Below, piece by piece: positions 35,239-44,654 of a DNA stretch of 64,000 bases (position 1 is its first letter; each line of letters opens with the position of its first letter). A model generated the notes under the pieces. It saw only the letters and a list, made by a program, of their open reading frames with translations, searched no databases and was not told the DNA's origin. A program made the translations under genes and the position numbers. The DNA is from Siminovitchia sediminis (GTDB lineage Bacteria; Bacillota; Bacilli; Bacillales; Bacillaceae_C): assembly GCF_042680885.1 (NCBI RefSeq), contig NZ_JBHUEO010000005.1, forward strand, positions 186,001 to 250,000, read 5' to 3'.

Positions 35239-35892
35239 ATGAAAAAAATTATTCATGTAGTCGCTGGCGGGCCGGATGAGTTTTTACCGGATTTATCAGA
35301 CTATGCTCAGAAAGATGCCATTTGGATCGGTGTGGATAAAGGAGTTCAGTTGATCATTCAGCACGGACTCCATCCTGATTTGGCCGTCGGGGATTTTGAC
35401 TCAATTTCTCCGGAGGACTTCTTGAGAGTTAAACGCCTTGTCCCTTCACTTCGGCAGTTTAAGCCGGAAAAGGATGAAACGGATATGGAACTCGCAATCT
35501 TAACGGCATTGGAAATGACTCCATCAGTTATTAAAATCTTTGGGGCTACCGGCGGGCGGCTGGATCATTTAATGGCCAATATAATGATGCTTGGAAGATT
35601 TAAGCAGCACCATCCTGACACATCATTTGAAATGATCGATACTCAAAATAGTTTATCTGTGTTTGTACCCGGATTTTATCAGATTGGGCGGGAGGATGAA
35701 AAAAAATATGTATCGTTTATCCCCGTTTTTTCGGATGTAAATGGTTTGACCTTGAAAGGATTCAAATTTCCCCTCACACAACACCACGTTCCATTGGGTT
35801 CATCTTTATGCATAAGTAATGAACTTATTCAGGAAACCGGTCATTTTTCATTTGAGAAAGGCATACTTATGATGATAAGGAGCAAGGATTAA
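35239..35892 (+). CDS. thiN: Thiamine pyrophosphokinase
   Basis: 217 residues. Conserved acidic motifs DLAVGDFDSIS, KPEKDETDMELA and GATGGRLDHLMANI define the family. It transfers pyrophosphate from ATP to thiamine, giving TPP, the cofactor of transketolase; this is consistent with its place next to rpe. The GTGATGCTCC ribosome region is weak and the start is the first ATG. Confidence 0.95.
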   Translation: MKKIIHVVAGGPDEFLPDLSDYAQKDAIWIGVDKGVQLIIQHGLHPDLAVGDFDSISPEDFLRVKRLVPSLRQFKPEKDETDMELAILTALEMTPSVIKIFGATGGRLDHLMANIMMLGRFKQHHPDTSFEMIDTQNSLSVFVPGFYQIGREDEKKYVSFIPVFSDVNGLTLKGFKFPLTQHHVPLGSSLCISNELIQETGHFSFEKGILMMIRSKD

Positions 35893-35995
35893 ACTTGGCT
35901 TTAAAGAACCGGGCATATGTACTTATGCATAGATCATGAATAGGATAAAGTGACTGAAAGTGTGACAGTTTCAGAGTGATGAGGAGGGGACCTGT

Positions 35996-36076
35996 ATGAA
36001 GTTTTATACAATCAAGCTTCCTAGGTTTTTAGGAGGTATTGTAAGAGCCATGTTGGGTACTTTCAAAAAAGATTAA
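35996..36076 (+). CDS. spoVM: Stage V sporulation protein M (26 residues)
   Basis: A 26-codon gene. The peptide MKFYTIKLPRFLGGIVRAML (1-20) then GTFKKD differs from the B. subtilis sequence only by conservative changes, keeping Pro9. SpoVM is an amphipathic helix that recognises the positively curved outer forespore membrane and anchors SpoIVA for coat assembly. GAGGAGGGG is a strong ribosome site. It stands alone between thiN and a terminator. Bases 35893-35985 presumably hold a sigma-E promoter, but I could not assign one confidently. Confidence 0.96.
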   Translation: MKFYTIKLPRFLGGIVRAMLGTFKKD

Positions 36077-36088
36077 TGGAGGCATAAG

Positions 36089-36122
36089 AAAAAGAGGCAC
36101 CTGATCAGGGCGCCTCTTTTAT
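36089..36122. terminator. Bidirectional terminator between spoVM and rpmB
   Basis: AAAGAGGC (36091-36098) pairs with GCCTCTTT (36112-36119). T-rich on the plus strand (TCTTTTAT) and equally T-rich when read leftward (CTCTTTTTCTTA). The 216 bases between here and rpmB show no gene I can support. Confidence 0.75.
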
Positions 36123-36338
36123 GTTGAATCAATAAGATCATCCGTTTTCAAACAAAGTCATGGCTGCTGGACGCCTTTATCGAGTGCCAAAGAAATTACC
36201 GCAGGCGGGCATGTTCCAGCACTTGATCCCGGCGTAATAAAATAAACGGAAGCTCATGAATCTGTTATTCCTGCAGTCGTCGTATGCTTGGTAAACCAGG
36301 CTGTAAGATGTTCGATCGGCAGGAATGACAGACAAAAC

Positions 36339-36527
36339 TTATACTCTTTGTACTTTTCCGGACTTAAGGGCACGGGCCGAAACCCATACACGCTTAGGCT
36401 TACCGTCAACCAAAATCCGGACTTTTTGAAGGTTTGCACCCCAAGTACGTTTATTTGCATTCATAGCGTGTGAGCGTTTGTTTCCAGTTCTGGTTTTTCT
36501 CCCAGTTACAACACATTGTTTAGGCAT
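36339..36527 (-). CDS. rpmB: Large-subunit ribosomal protein bL28
   Basis: 62 residues. CVVTGRKTRTGNKRSHAMNANKR is the bL28 N-terminus and LQKVRILVDGKPKRVWVSARALKSGKV the core. Only one Cys is present, so it is the zinc-free type. It reads leftward between spoVM and yloU, the same orientation as in B. subtilis. Leader and promoter lie to the right. Confidence 0.96.
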   Translation of the reverse strand: MPKQCVVTGRKTRTGNKRSHAMNANKRTWGANLQKVRILVDGKPKRVWVSARALKSGKVQRV

Positions 36528-36609
36528 CTATGATTTCCCTCCTGTCACTTACGGTATCATGAAATATTCAATGATTCGTTCATCTTCTTTTCAGAAAAGA
36601 TACCTTAAT

Positions 36610-36638
36610 AATTTATCATAAAAACCGTTATAGTGCAA
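36610..36638 (-). promoter_or_regulatory. Promoter of rpmB (minus strand)
   Basis: On the minus strand TTGCAC (plus 36633-36638), 17-base spacer, TAAATT (plus 36610-36615). The start would be near 36603, leaving a 75-base leader. The rest of 36540-36810 probably includes the yloU promoter, which I cannot pinpoint. Confidence 0.5.
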
Positions 36639-36810
36639 CAATATCATTTTTTATCTGAATGGAAAGACCCCTTTACATCAATGGAAAATTGGAGAAGATC
36701 CCTTGTATCCGGCTTTTAAAATCAGGCACATTATAGTAATATAAGCATATCTCTAAACGCTTGAAGCATTTGATGGGATATGGCCCAACAATTATAGGGG
36801 GGAATCTCTT

Positions 36811-37173
36811 GTGTCCATTGAAATGAAAACAAGTTTTGGTCAAATTGATATTTCAAATGAAGTCATTGCCACGATTGCCGGAGGAGCGGCGATTGATTGC
36901 TACGGAATCGTTGGAATGGCCTCGAAAAATCAAATACGTGATGGGCTGACAGAAATCCTTCGAAGGGAAAATTTTTCCCGAGGGGTAGTTATTCGTCAAG
37001 AGGATGATAGACTTCACATTGATATGTACATTATTGTAAGTTATGGGACAAAAATCTCAGAGGTTGCTTTTAACGTACAATCAAAAGTGAAATATACATT
37101 GAAGCAAACAATCGGCATGTCAGCCGATACTGTCAATATTTATGTTCAGGGGGTTCGTGTGACGAATCCGTAA
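36811..37173 (+). CDS. yloU: Asp23/Gls24 family envelope-stress protein YloU
   Basis: 120 residues with the Asp23 pattern: GQIDISNEVIATIAGGAAIDCYGIVGMASKN, then YIIVSYGTKISEVAFNVQSKVKYTL and VNIYVQGVRV. Family members are membrane-associated, alkaline-stress-related proteins; YloU precedes the fatty-acid kinase gene in most Firmicutes. GTG follows AGGGGGGAAT. Confidence 0.9.
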   Translation: MSIEMKTSFGQIDISNEVIATIAGGAAIDCYGIVGMASKNQIRDGLTEILRRENFSRGVVIRQEDDRLHIDMYIIVSYGTKISEVAFNVQSKVKYTLKQTIGMSADTVNIYVQGVRVTNP

Positions 37174-37188
37174 TGAGGAGGAAAAGTT

Positions 37189-38832
37189 GTGTCGATAACA
37201 TCGTTGGATGGGAATCGCTTCGCAGATATGATCGCAAGCGGAGCTAATCACTTGTCAGCAAACGCTGAAACGGTTGATGCGCTGAATGTTTTTCCTGTTC
37301 CGGACGGGGATACCGGAACAAATATGAAGCTGTCGATTTCTTCCGGCTCAAAGGAAGCCCAGGCTCACAGGCAAGACCACATAGGAAAAGTTGGAGCTGC
37401 ATTCTCGAAAGGCCTGCTGATGGGTGCGAGAGGGAACTCCGGGGTTATTTTATCCCAATTATTCAGGGGATTTTCAAAAGATATTGAACACAAATCATCT
37501 GTTACAGGCATGGAATTTGCCCATGCACTGAAAATGGGGGCCGAAACAGCATATAAAGCTGTCATGAAACCTGTTGAAGGAACCATTCTGACCGTGGCGA
37601 AGGATGCAGCAAATGAAGCGGTCCAATCGGCCAAGGAAACAGATAATTTGGTCAAGATCATGGAGGCTGCATTGGATGAGGCGAAGAAATCTCTCGCAAG
37701 AACGCAGGACTTGCTGCCGGTATTAAAAGAAGTGGGCGTAGTAGACAGCGGCGGCCAGGGGCTCGTTTATGTTTACGAGGGATTTCTGGCTGCCTTGACA
37801 GGAAAGGAAATCACTGAAGCAGCTCCTTCCATGGATGAACTTGTTAATGCACAGCATCATCAGAGCATACATGGTTTTATGAGCACCGAAGATATTGAAT
37901 TTGGCTATTGTACCGAGTTTATGGTCAGGCTGGAAAGCGGCCGTCCTTATCATGAGGGTGATTTTCGGAAAGACCTGAGCAGGTACGGAGATTCATTGCT
38001 CGTTATCTCTGACGAGGATGTAGCAAAAGTACATATCCACTCTGAGCAGCCGGGAGAAGTTTTATCATATGGTCAACAGTATGGGCCGCTCATTCATGTG
38101 AAAATTGAGAATATGAGAGAACAGCATAGTGCGCTGACGAACGAAGGGCCATCGAACCCGCGTCCCAAAGAGAAGGAAGAGTATGCCATCGTCTCGGTTT
38201 CCATGGGAGAGGGGATCGGGGAGCTGTTTAAGAGCATCGGGGCCAATGCTATTATAGAAGGCGGGCAAACGATGAATCCGAGTACCGAAGATATTCTGGA
38301 AGCCGTTCGTTCAGCTCATGCTAAAAATGTTATCATCCTGCCGAACAATAAAAACATAGTGATGGCTGCTGAGCAGGCAGCTGAGATGGCTGAAGACAAT
38401 GTTGCAGTTGTGCCATCCAAAACGATTCCTCAAGGGATGGCTGCGATTTTAGCTTTTAATCCGACAGCTTCTCTCGAAAATAACAGCCGGGAGATGACTG
38501 AAGCGCTGGAACATGTCAAAACCGGACAAGTTACCTATGCAGTCAGGGATACAGTGATTGATGGCGTTACAATAAATAAAAATGACTATATGGGATTGGC
38601 AAATGGAAATATTATTTATTCGGGTCCGGATCTTTTGGAAACAGCCCAAGTTTTGTTAAAGGAAATGATTGATGAAGACGCGGAGATCCTGACAATCTTA
38701 TATGGTGAAAATATAGACCGAACGCAGCTGAATCAGCTGGAAAAATTTATTGATGACCATTTTGGAGAAATTGAAGTGGAACTTCATTATGGGGGACAGC
38801 CGGTATACAACTATATTTTTTCAGTGGAATAA
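37189..38832 (+). CDS. fakA: Fatty acid kinase FakA (YloV, DAK2 family)
   Basis: 547 residues. N-terminal DhaL/DAK2 nucleotide-binding domain with FPVPDGDTGTNM (metal Asp residues, about 32-43) and GARGNSGVILSQLFRG; a middle linker and C-terminal FakA-type domain follow. With FakB it phosphorylates free fatty acids, which PlsX/PlsY then use; plsX lies four kilobases downstream. GTG start after GAGGAGG. B. subtilis has sdaAB-sdaAA between this gene and recG; here recG follows directly. Confidence 0.92.
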   Translation: MSITSLDGNRFADMIASGANHLSANAETVDALNVFPVPDGDTGTNMKLSISSGSKEAQAHRQDHIGKVGAAFSKGLLMGARGNSGVILSQLFRGFSKDIEHKSSVTGMEFAHALKMGAETAYKAVMKPVEGTILTVAKDAANEAVQSAKETDNLVKIMEAALDEAKKSLARTQDLLPVLKEVGVVDSGGQGLVYVYEGFLAALTGKEITEAAPSMDELVNAQHHQSIHGFMSTEDIEFGYCTEFMVRLESGRPYHEGDFRKDLSRYGDSLLVISDEDVAKVHIHSEQPGEVLSYGQQYGPLIHVKIENMREQHSALTNEGPSNPRPKEKEEYAIVSVSMGEGIGELFKSIGANAIIEGGQTMNPSTEDILEAVRSAHAKNVIILPNNKNIVMAAEQAAEMAEDNVAVVPSKTIPQGMAAILAFNPTASLENNSREMTEALEHVKTGQVTYAVRDTVIDGVTINKNDYMGLANGNIIYSGPDLLETAQVLLKEMIDEDAEILTILYGENIDRTQLNQLEKFIDDHFGEIEVELHYGGQPVYNYIFSVE

Positions 38833-38865
38833 TAGCAGGATGAAGGAGGCGCACATTTCGGAATC

Positions 38866-40914
38866 ATGAACAGTCCATTGGATCAAGAAGTGACAGTTTT
38901 AAGGGGAATTGGTGAAGAGACCGCTGTCCAGCTTGCCGGTCTGGACATTCATACTATCCGCGATATACTCTATTATCTTCCGTACCGATATGATGATATG
39001 AGGCTTCGTGATTTGTCCGATGTTGAGCATGATGAGCGCATTACAGTTGAAGGGAAGGTTCATAGTGAACCTTCCCTTGTGTATTATGGAAAAAAAAGAA
39101 ACCGCCTGACGTTCCGTCTTTTGGCAGACCGGTACTTAATAAAAGCTGTAGTTTTTAATCGCGGCTATTTAAAAGGGAAGCTCCAGCCCAACAGCATTGT
39201 GACGGTGACAGGGAAATGGGACAAGCACCGTCAAACGCTTACATGCTTTGAAGTGATTCTCGGGCCTCACGAAAGGGTAGGGGATTTCCAGCCGGTGTAT
39301 GCAGTAAAAGGGAGTTTGACGGTCAAAGCGTTAAGACGTTTTATTCAAGAGGCTTTTGATGAATATGCCCAGTATATGGAAGAACCTCTTCCCGAACCGC
39401 TTCTAATGAAATATAAGCTCGTTGGTATAAAGGATGCGTTATCCTTTATGCATTTTCCGGAAACGGCCAGAGAAATGAAACAGGGACGGAGACGTTTCGT
39501 ATATGAGGAATTCCTATTATTTCAATTGAAAATGCAGGCGCTTCGAAAAATGAGGAGAGAGAGAACAAGTGGTGCCGGTCAAAAGTATGATCTTCAAAAG
39601 TTAAAAGCATTCATCGCTTCATTGCCATTTACTTTAACCAATGCTCAAAAAAAAGCTGTAAATGAAATTTGTTACGATTTAAAATCCCCATATAAAATGA
39701 ACAGGCTGCTGCAGGGGGATGTGGGATCTGGTAAAACCGTCGTTGCCGCCATTGCCCTGTTTGCCAGTGTCACTGCAGGATATCAGGGTGCACTGATGGT
39801 GCCGACAGAGATTTTGGCAGAGCAGCATGAAGAGTCGCTGAAAGAAATTTTTTCAAAGACAGATCTGAGAATTGAATTATTGACAAGCTCAGTGAAAGGA
39901 AAGAAAAGAGACGACATCTTGGAACGTTTGAAGTCAGGGGACATTGACATTATGATCGGCACTCATTCGCTGATTCAGGATGATGTGGATTTTCATCGTC
40001 TGGGTCTTGTCATAACAGATGAGCAGCACCGGTTTGGTGTGGAACAGCGCAGGATTTTGAAGGAAAAAGGGGAACATCCGGACGTTTTATTTATGACGGC
40101 CACTCCCATTCCAAGGACGCTGGCCATTACCGTTTTTGGAGAGATGGATGTATCTGCGATCAACGAATTGCCTAAAGGAAGAAAACCAATTGAAACCTAT
40201 TGGGCAAAACAGGAGATGCTGGACAGAGTACTGGATTTCATGGAAAAAGAGCTTCGCGAAGGCAGACAGGCATATGTCATTTGCCCGTTAATCGAGGAAA
40301 GCGACAAACTGGATGTTCAAAATGCTATTGATGTTTATGAGATGCTCTCCAGCCATTTCCAAGGCAGATATAGCACCGGTTTAATGCATGGACGCCTCCC
40401 TGCAGCTGAAAAGGATGAGATCATGAAAGCATTCAGCCGGAATGAAATTCAGGTCCTTGTATCTACAACAGTTGTAGAGGTGGGAGTGAATGTTCCCAAT
40501 GCTACATTTATGCTGATTTATGACGCTGAACGATTTGGGCTTGCGCAGCTTCACCAGCTTCGGGGAAGGGTTGGAAGGGGCAGCAGCCAGTCTTACTGTA
40601 TATTGTTGGCTGACCCTAAAACCGAAATCGGCAAGGAAAGAATGCGGATCATGACAGAAACCAATGATGGATTTGCCTTGAGTGAGCGTGATTTAGAACT
40701 GAGGGGACCCGGAGATTTTTTTGGAAAAAAACAAAGCGGCTTGCCTGAATTTCAGGTTGCCGACATGGTTCATGATTACCGCGTTTTGGAAGTGGCCAGA
40801 AATGATGCACTGGAAATGATTGAATCAGAGGAGTTTTGGAACGGGGAATCCTATAAAATACTAAGGTCCCGGCTTGAGCAATCCGGGGCTTTATCAGGAG
40901 AGAAGCTAGATTAG
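38866..40914 (+). CDS. recG: ATP-dependent DNA helicase RecG
   Basis: 682 residues. N-terminal wedge/OB domain, Walker A GDVGSGKTVVAA (about 284-295), DEQH box (385-388), motif III TATPIPRT, and the C-terminal HQLRGRVGRG and TAG-type LRGPGDFFGKKQSG. RecG remodels stalled forks and D-loops. The ATG is 16 bases from GGAGG (38845-38849), longer than usual, yet the length up to the RGIG motif equals that of B. subtilis RecG, so I keep this start. Confidence 0.97.
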   Translation: MNSPLDQEVTVLRGIGEETAVQLAGLDIHTIRDILYYLPYRYDDMRLRDLSDVEHDERITVEGKVHSEPSLVYYGKKRNRLTFRLLADRYLIKAVVFNRGYLKGKLQPNSIVTVTGKWDKHRQTLTCFEVILGPHERVGDFQPVYAVKGSLTVKALRRFIQEAFDEYAQYMEEPLPEPLLMKYKLVGIKDALSFMHFPETAREMKQGRRRFVYEEFLLFQLKMQALRKMRRERTSGAGQKYDLQKLKAFIASLPFTLTNAQKKAVNEICYDLKSPYKMNRLLQGDVGSGKTVVAAIALFASVTAGYQGALMVPTEILAEQHEESLKEIFSKTDLRIELLTSSVKGKKRDDILERLKSGDIDIMIGTHSLIQDDVDFHRLGLVITDEQHRFGVEQRRILKEKGEHPDVLFMTATPIPRTLAITVFGEMDVSAINELPKGRKPIETYWAKQEMLDRVLDFMEKELREGRQAYVICPLIEESDKLDVQNAIDVYEMLSSHFQGRYSTGLMHGRLPAAEKDEIMKAFSRNEIQVLVSTTVVEVGVNVPNATFMLIYDAERFGLAQLHQLRGRVGRGSSQSYCILLADPKTEIGKERMRIMTETNDGFALSERDLELRGPGDFFGKKQSGLPEFQVADMVHDYRVLEVARNDALEMIESEEFWNGESYKILRSRLEQSGALSGEKLD

Positions 40915-40938
40915 TATTCGTTTCGGATGAATTAATAG

Positions 40939-40967
40939 TTGCATGGTGCCCCGGCATTTTATATACT
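40939..40967 (+). promoter_or_regulatory. Promoter of the fapR-plsX-fabD-fabG operon
   Basis: TTGCAT (40939-40944), 17-base spacer, TATACT (40962-40967). It lies just upstream of the FapR operator. Confidence 0.7.
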
Positions 40968-40970
40968 ACT

Positions 40971-40989
40971 ATTAGTACCAAGTCTTAAT
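40971..40989 (+). promoter_or_regulatory. FapR operator
   Basis: ATTAGTACCAAGTCTTAAT is an imperfect palindrome that closely matches the known FapR site of Bacillus. It overlaps the predicted transcription start, so bound FapR would block initiation; malonyl-CoA releases it. This implies autoregulation of fapR and control of plsX, fabD and fabG. Confidence 0.9.
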
Positions 40990-41002
40990 ATCGGGGAATG
41001 GT

Positions 41003-41578
41003 GTGAAAGTCAAAATGAAGCCTTCAAAAAAGGAACGACAAAAATGGCTTGTGGAAACAATTGAGACCAATCCTTTTGTGACAGATGAGGAGTTGGCTGA
41101 ACGATTTTCAGTGAGCGTTCAGACCATTAGGCTTGACCGGATGGAATTGGCGATACCCGAGTTGAGAGAAAGAATTAAAACGGTTGCTGAAAAGCATGTG
41201 GATAACACAGTGAAATCATTGCCGATGAATGAGGTCATTGGTGAAGTGATAGACCTGCATTTGGACGAGAGCGCAATTTCACTGTTTGAAGTTCAGGAGG
41301 AACATGTCTTTACGCGCAACTCTATCGCAAGGGGACATCATTTATTTGCCCAAGCCAACTCTCTTGCAGTGGCGGTCATTGACGACGAACTGGCATTGAC
41401 CGTAAGAGCCGGCATCCATTTTACCCGCCCGGTAAAAGCCGGTGAAAGAGTCATTGCCAAAGCAAAGGTGCGTTCCAGTAAAAAGAACAGTAACCGAACG
41501 ATTGTGGATGTGGAGAGTTTTGTAGGAGGGGAATTGGCCTTTAAGGGCGAATTTGAAATGTATCGCTCGAGTGAATGA
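41003..41578 (+). CDS. fapR: Transcription factor FapR
   Basis: 191 residues. N-terminal DeoR-like helix-turn-helix (about 20-45, TDEELAERFSVSVQTIRLDRMEL) and a C-terminal hot-dog domain that binds malonyl-CoA (ARGHHLFAQANSLAVAVID). It represses lipid synthesis genes until malonyl-CoA accumulates. GTG 41003 is six bases after GGGG; the in-frame ATG 41015 is too far from it. Its operator lies immediately upstream. Confidence 0.96.
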   Translation: MKVKMKPSKKERQKWLVETIETNPFVTDEELAERFSVSVQTIRLDRMELAIPELRERIKTVAEKHVDNTVKSLPMNEVIGEVIDLHLDESAISLFEVQEEHVFTRNSIARGHHLFAQANSLAVAVIDDELALTVRAGIHFTRPVKAGERVIAKAKVRSSKKNSNRTIVDVESFVGGELAFKGEFEMYRSSE

Positions 41579-41592
41579 AAAGGAGATTGTTT

Positions 41593-42582
41593 ATGAAAGT
41601 AGCTATTGATGCCATGGGAGGCGACCATGCACCGAAAGAAATTATTTTGGGTGTGAATCACGCAGCCCGTGATTTTTCTGATACAGAGTTTATTCTTTTT
41701 GGAGACGAAGAGCAGATCCAAAAATACCTGGATCCGAGCGGCCGCATTACGGTTGTTCATACAAAAGATGTGATTGAGCCAACGGATGAACCGGTTCGTG
41801 CTGTCCGCCGGAAAAAAGAAGCATCTATGGTGAAAATGGCTCAGGCGGTAGCTGATGGCGAGGCTGACGCCTGCATTTCTGCAGGAAATACCGGAGCTTT
41901 GATGACGGCAGGGTTGTTCATTGTCGGAAGAATCAAAGGCGTTGAGCGGCCGGCCTTGGCACCAACCCTTCCAACGTTGGATGGCAGGGGTTTTTTAATG
42001 CTTGATCTTGGGGCAAATGCGGATGCAAAGCCTGAGCACTTGCTTCAATATGGCTTTATGGGACAAATCTATGCAGAGAAAGTAAGAAAGATTATAAAGC
42101 CGAGAGTGGCCTTGCTTAACATTGGATCTGAGCACAATAAAGGGAATGAGCTGACGAAGAAAGCTTTTGAACTTTTACATTCATCTGACGTAAATTTTAT
42201 CGGTAATATTGAGGCCCGTGATTTACTGGAAGGACGCGCAGATGTCGTGGTAACAGATGGTTTTACTGGCAATATCGTCTTAAAAGCGATCGAGGGTACG
42301 GCTGCTTCCATTTTTTCAATGGTGAAATCCACTTTCACCAGCAGCCTGAAAAATAAACTTGCCGCAGGATTAGTCAAGTCGGATCTCATAGAGTTAAAAA
42401 AACAAATGGATTATTCGGAATATGGTGGGGCGGCCTTGTTTGGACTGCAGGCGCCTGTTGTAAAAGCCCACGGCTCATCCAATGCAAATGCCATTTATCA
42501 TGCGGTTCGCCAGGCTAGAGATATCGTACTGAATGACGTGTCCGGAACCATTGAATCTGCTGTTACAGTACATAAAGAATAA
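41593..42582 (+). CDS. plsX: Phosphate acyltransferase PlsX
   Basis: 329 residues. MKVAIDAMGGDHAPKE, SAGNTGALMTAG and LDLGANADAKPEHLLQ are PlsX hallmarks. It makes acyl-phosphate from acyl-ACP for PlsY, the first step in phosphatidic acid synthesis. ATG 41593 follows AAAGGAG; upstream in-frame ATGs at the fapR end are rejected for lack of a ribosome site. Confidence 0.96.
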   Translation: MKVAIDAMGGDHAPKEIILGVNHAARDFSDTEFILFGDEEQIQKYLDPSGRITVVHTKDVIEPTDEPVRAVRRKKEASMVKMAQAVADGEADACISAGNTGALMTAGLFIVGRIKGVERPALAPTLPTLDGRGFLMLDLGANADAKPEHLLQYGFMGQIYAEKVRKIIKPRVALLNIGSEHNKGNELTKKAFELLHSSDVNFIGNIEARDLLEGRADVVVTDGFTGNIVLKAIEGTAASIFSMVKSTFTSSLKNKLAAGLVKSDLIELKKQMDYSEYGGAALFGLQAPVVKAHGSSNANAIYHAVRQARDIVLNDVSGTIESAVTVHKE

Positions 42583-42595
42583 AGGAGTTTGGAAA

Positions 42596-43537
42596 TTGGG
42601 AAAAATAGCATTTATATTCCCCGGCCAAGGGTCACAGACTGTTGGTATGGGAAAAGAAGCTGCTGAAACAAATGAAAAAGCGAAGTCCGTTTTTGACCGG
42701 GCAGACCAGCGCCTTGGGTATTCACTGTCGTCGATTATATTTGAAGGACCTCAGGAAGACCTGACATCAACAGCTAATGCACAGCCGGCCCTGTTAACTG
42801 CCAGCATGGCTCTCATGCAGGATTTGACAGATGCAGGGATTTCTCCGGATTATACCGCAGGCCACAGTCTTGGGGAGTATACTGCCTTAGTCGCTGCTGG
42901 TGCCATTGACTTTGCAGATGCCGTATATGCTGTACATAAACGCGGACAATTTATGGAAGAAGCAGTTCCAAACGGGCGGGGGACGATGGCTGCTGTACTC
43001 GGATTGGAAAGAGGCACTCTGCACGGCATTTGCGAACAGGTTACTTCAGGTGGAGATCTTGTACAGATGGCCAATTTAAACTGCCCCGGGCAAATTGTTA
43101 TATCAGGAACAGTGGAAGGAGTCAAAAAGGCTGGTGAACAGGCCAAAGAGCAGGGTGCAAAGCGAGTACTGCCATTGCAGGTAAGCGGTCCGTTTCATTC
43201 AAGTCTTATGAAGCCTGCTGCCGAGAGATTCACCCAAGTTTTACATGAAATTGAGATTAAGGATGCTGATGTTCCGGTCATTGTGAATGTTTCTGCTGAA
43301 CCTGAAACAAAGAAAGAAGCCTTTCAGGAAAAATTGATCGAACAACTCTATTCACCGGTGTTATGGGAAGATAGTGTGCAAAAGCTTATCAGCTTAGGAG
43401 TTGATACATTTGTAGAAATAGGGCCAGGCAAAGTGTTGTCCGGCTTAGTTCGAAAGGTGGATAGGAAGGTCACGGCCATATCAGTTCAAGATCCGGAGAG
43501 CTGTCAAAAAGCGATCGGAATGTTGAGGGGGGAATAA
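42596..43537 (+). CDS. fabD: Malonyl CoA-acyl carrier protein transacylase
   Basis: 313 residues. The nucleophile Ser91 lies in AGHSLGEYTAL, with FPGQGSQTVGMG at the N-terminus and GPFHSSLM supplying the catalytic His. It loads malonate onto ACP for elongation. TTG 42596 follows AAAGGAG and gives the standard N-terminus GKIAFIFPGQ; an upstream ATG inside plsX is out of line with homologues. It is under the FapR promoter. Confidence 0.96.
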   Translation: MGKIAFIFPGQGSQTVGMGKEAAETNEKAKSVFDRADQRLGYSLSSIIFEGPQEDLTSTANAQPALLTASMALMQDLTDAGISPDYTAGHSLGEYTALVAAGAIDFADAVYAVHKRGQFMEEAVPNGRGTMAAVLGLERGTLHGICEQVTSGGDLVQMANLNCPGQIVISGTVEGVKKAGEQAKEQGAKRVLPLQVSGPFHSSLMKPAAERFTQVLHEIEIKDADVPVIVNVSAEPETKKEAFQEKLIEQLYSPVLWEDSVQKLISLGVDTFVEIGPGKVLSGLVRKVDRKVTAISVQDPESCQKAIGMLRGE

Positions 43538-43539
43538 GC

Positions 43540-44283
43540 ATGCGATTGGAAGGAAAAGTAGCACTTGTGACCGGCGCCTCCAGAGGCATAGGGAAAGCTG
43601 TAGCGCTTGCGCTTGCCGAAGAAGGTGCGAATGTTGTCGTAAACTATGCCGGCAGTACCGGCAAAGCGAATGAAACGGTCAGCGAAATTCAAGCAATGGG
43701 AAGGGAAGCCGTTGCATACCAGTGCAACGTATCTGATTCTGAAGCTGTTCAGGCCATGGTGAAGGATACTGTAGCGAAATTTGGGAAGCTCGATATTCTT
43801 GTAAATAATGCAGGCATTACCAGAGATAATCTCCTGATGCGTATGAAAGAAGATGAATGGGATGATGTCATAGACACAAACTTAAAAGGTGTCTTTCTCT
43901 GTACAAAGGCTGTAACCAGGCAGATGATGAAACAAAGAAGCGGACGCATCATTAATATGGCCTCGATCGTAGGAGTGATCGGCAACCCGGGCCAGGCAAA
44001 CTATGTTGCTGCAAAAGCAGGAGTGATCGGCTTAACTAAATCAGCAGCTAGAGAGCTGGCTTCGCGCGGGATTACAGTGAATGCAGTGGCACCGGGTTTT
44101 ATTACTACTGATATGACCGACCAGCTAACGGATGAGCAAAAGGATGCCATGCTCAAGCAAATACCACTGGAAAAATTTGGACAGGCTTCCGACATTGCCA
44201 ATACGGTCGTGTTCCTTGCTTCGGATGAAGCCGGTTATATTACCGGTCAGACGATCCAAGTTGATGGCGGTATGGGCATGTAA
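43540..44283 (+). CDS. fabG: 3-oxoacyl-ACP reductase FabG
   Basis: 247 residues, classical short-chain dehydrogenase: NADPH loop TGASRGIGKA (about 11-20), NNAG, catalytic Ser in NMASIVGV, and YVAAKAG (Tyr-Lys). It reduces beta-ketoacyl-ACP in fatty acid elongation. It starts two bases after the fabD stop region and is followed by acpP after 62 bases. Confidence 0.96.
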   Translation: MRLEGKVALVTGASRGIGKAVALALAEEGANVVVNYAGSTGKANETVSEIQAMGREAVAYQCNVSDSEAVQAMVKDTVAKFGKLDILVNNAGITRDNLLMRMKEDEWDDVIDTNLKGVFLCTKAVTRQMMKQRSGRIINMASIVGVIGNPGQANYVAAKAGVIGLTKSAARELASRGITVNAVAPGFITTDMTDQLTDEQKDAMLKQIPLEKFGQASDIANTVVFLASDEAGYITGQTIQVDGGMGM

Positions 44284-44317
44284 TAGAACAAATATTTTAT
44301 TTCTGCCATGTTTGGAT

Positions 44318-44323
44318 TATAAT
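44318..44323 (+). promoter_or_regulatory. Possible -10 element upstream of acpP
   Basis: Perfect TATAAT at 44318-44323, 23 bases before the acpP start, with a poor -35. A separate acpP promoter would fit the high demand for ACP. Confidence 0.35.
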
Positions 44324-44345
44324 GGCTTGAGGGGAGGTGAACCTG

Positions 44346-44579
44346 ATGGCAGACATACAAGAAAGAGTAACAAAAATCATTGTAGACCGCCTGGGTGTGG
44401 AAGAGTCAAAAGTTCAATTGGAATCTTCTTTTAAAGATGACCTGGGAGCGGACTCGCTTGATGTAGTTGAGCTTGTTATGGAATTGGAAGATGAATTTGA
44501 CATGGAAATTTCCGATGAAGATGCTGAGAAAATTGCAACAGTAGGCGATGCGGTCAATTACATAAAAAGCAACAGCTAG
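44346..44579 (+). CDS. acpP: Acyl carrier protein
   Basis: 77 residues, acidic. The phosphopantetheine Ser37 is in GADSLDVVELVMELEDEF. It carries growing acyl chains for FabD, FabG and PlsX, all encoded just upstream. ATG 44346 follows GGGGAGGTGA; an in-frame GTG at 44337 lies inside that ribosome site and is rejected. Confidence 0.97.
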   Translation: MADIQERVTKIIVDRLGVEESKVQLESSFKDDLGADSLDVVELVMELEDEFDMEISDEDAEKIATVGDAVNYIKSNS

Positions 44580-44596
44580 TCGTTGGAAAATAAAAT

Positions 44597-44626
44597 GTCC
44601 CGTTGATTGCCAGCGGGGCTTTTTCT
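44597..44626 (+). terminator. Terminator after acpP
   Basis: GTCCCGTTG pairs with CAGCGGGGC (wobble pairs included) around ATTGC, followed by TTTTTCTACTTTT. Confidence 0.65.
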
Positions 44627-44654
44627 ACTTTTAAATTGATAAGGTGGATAGACA

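Noticed and set aside
36123..36338. Small genes between spoVM and rpmB
   Set aside because: Candidate frames on either strand are short, lack ribosome sites and overlap rpmB; nothing recognisable.
44597..44626. Second FapR site near acpP
   Set aside because: Only a terminator hairpin and spacer were found; no sequence resembling the operator at 40971-40989.
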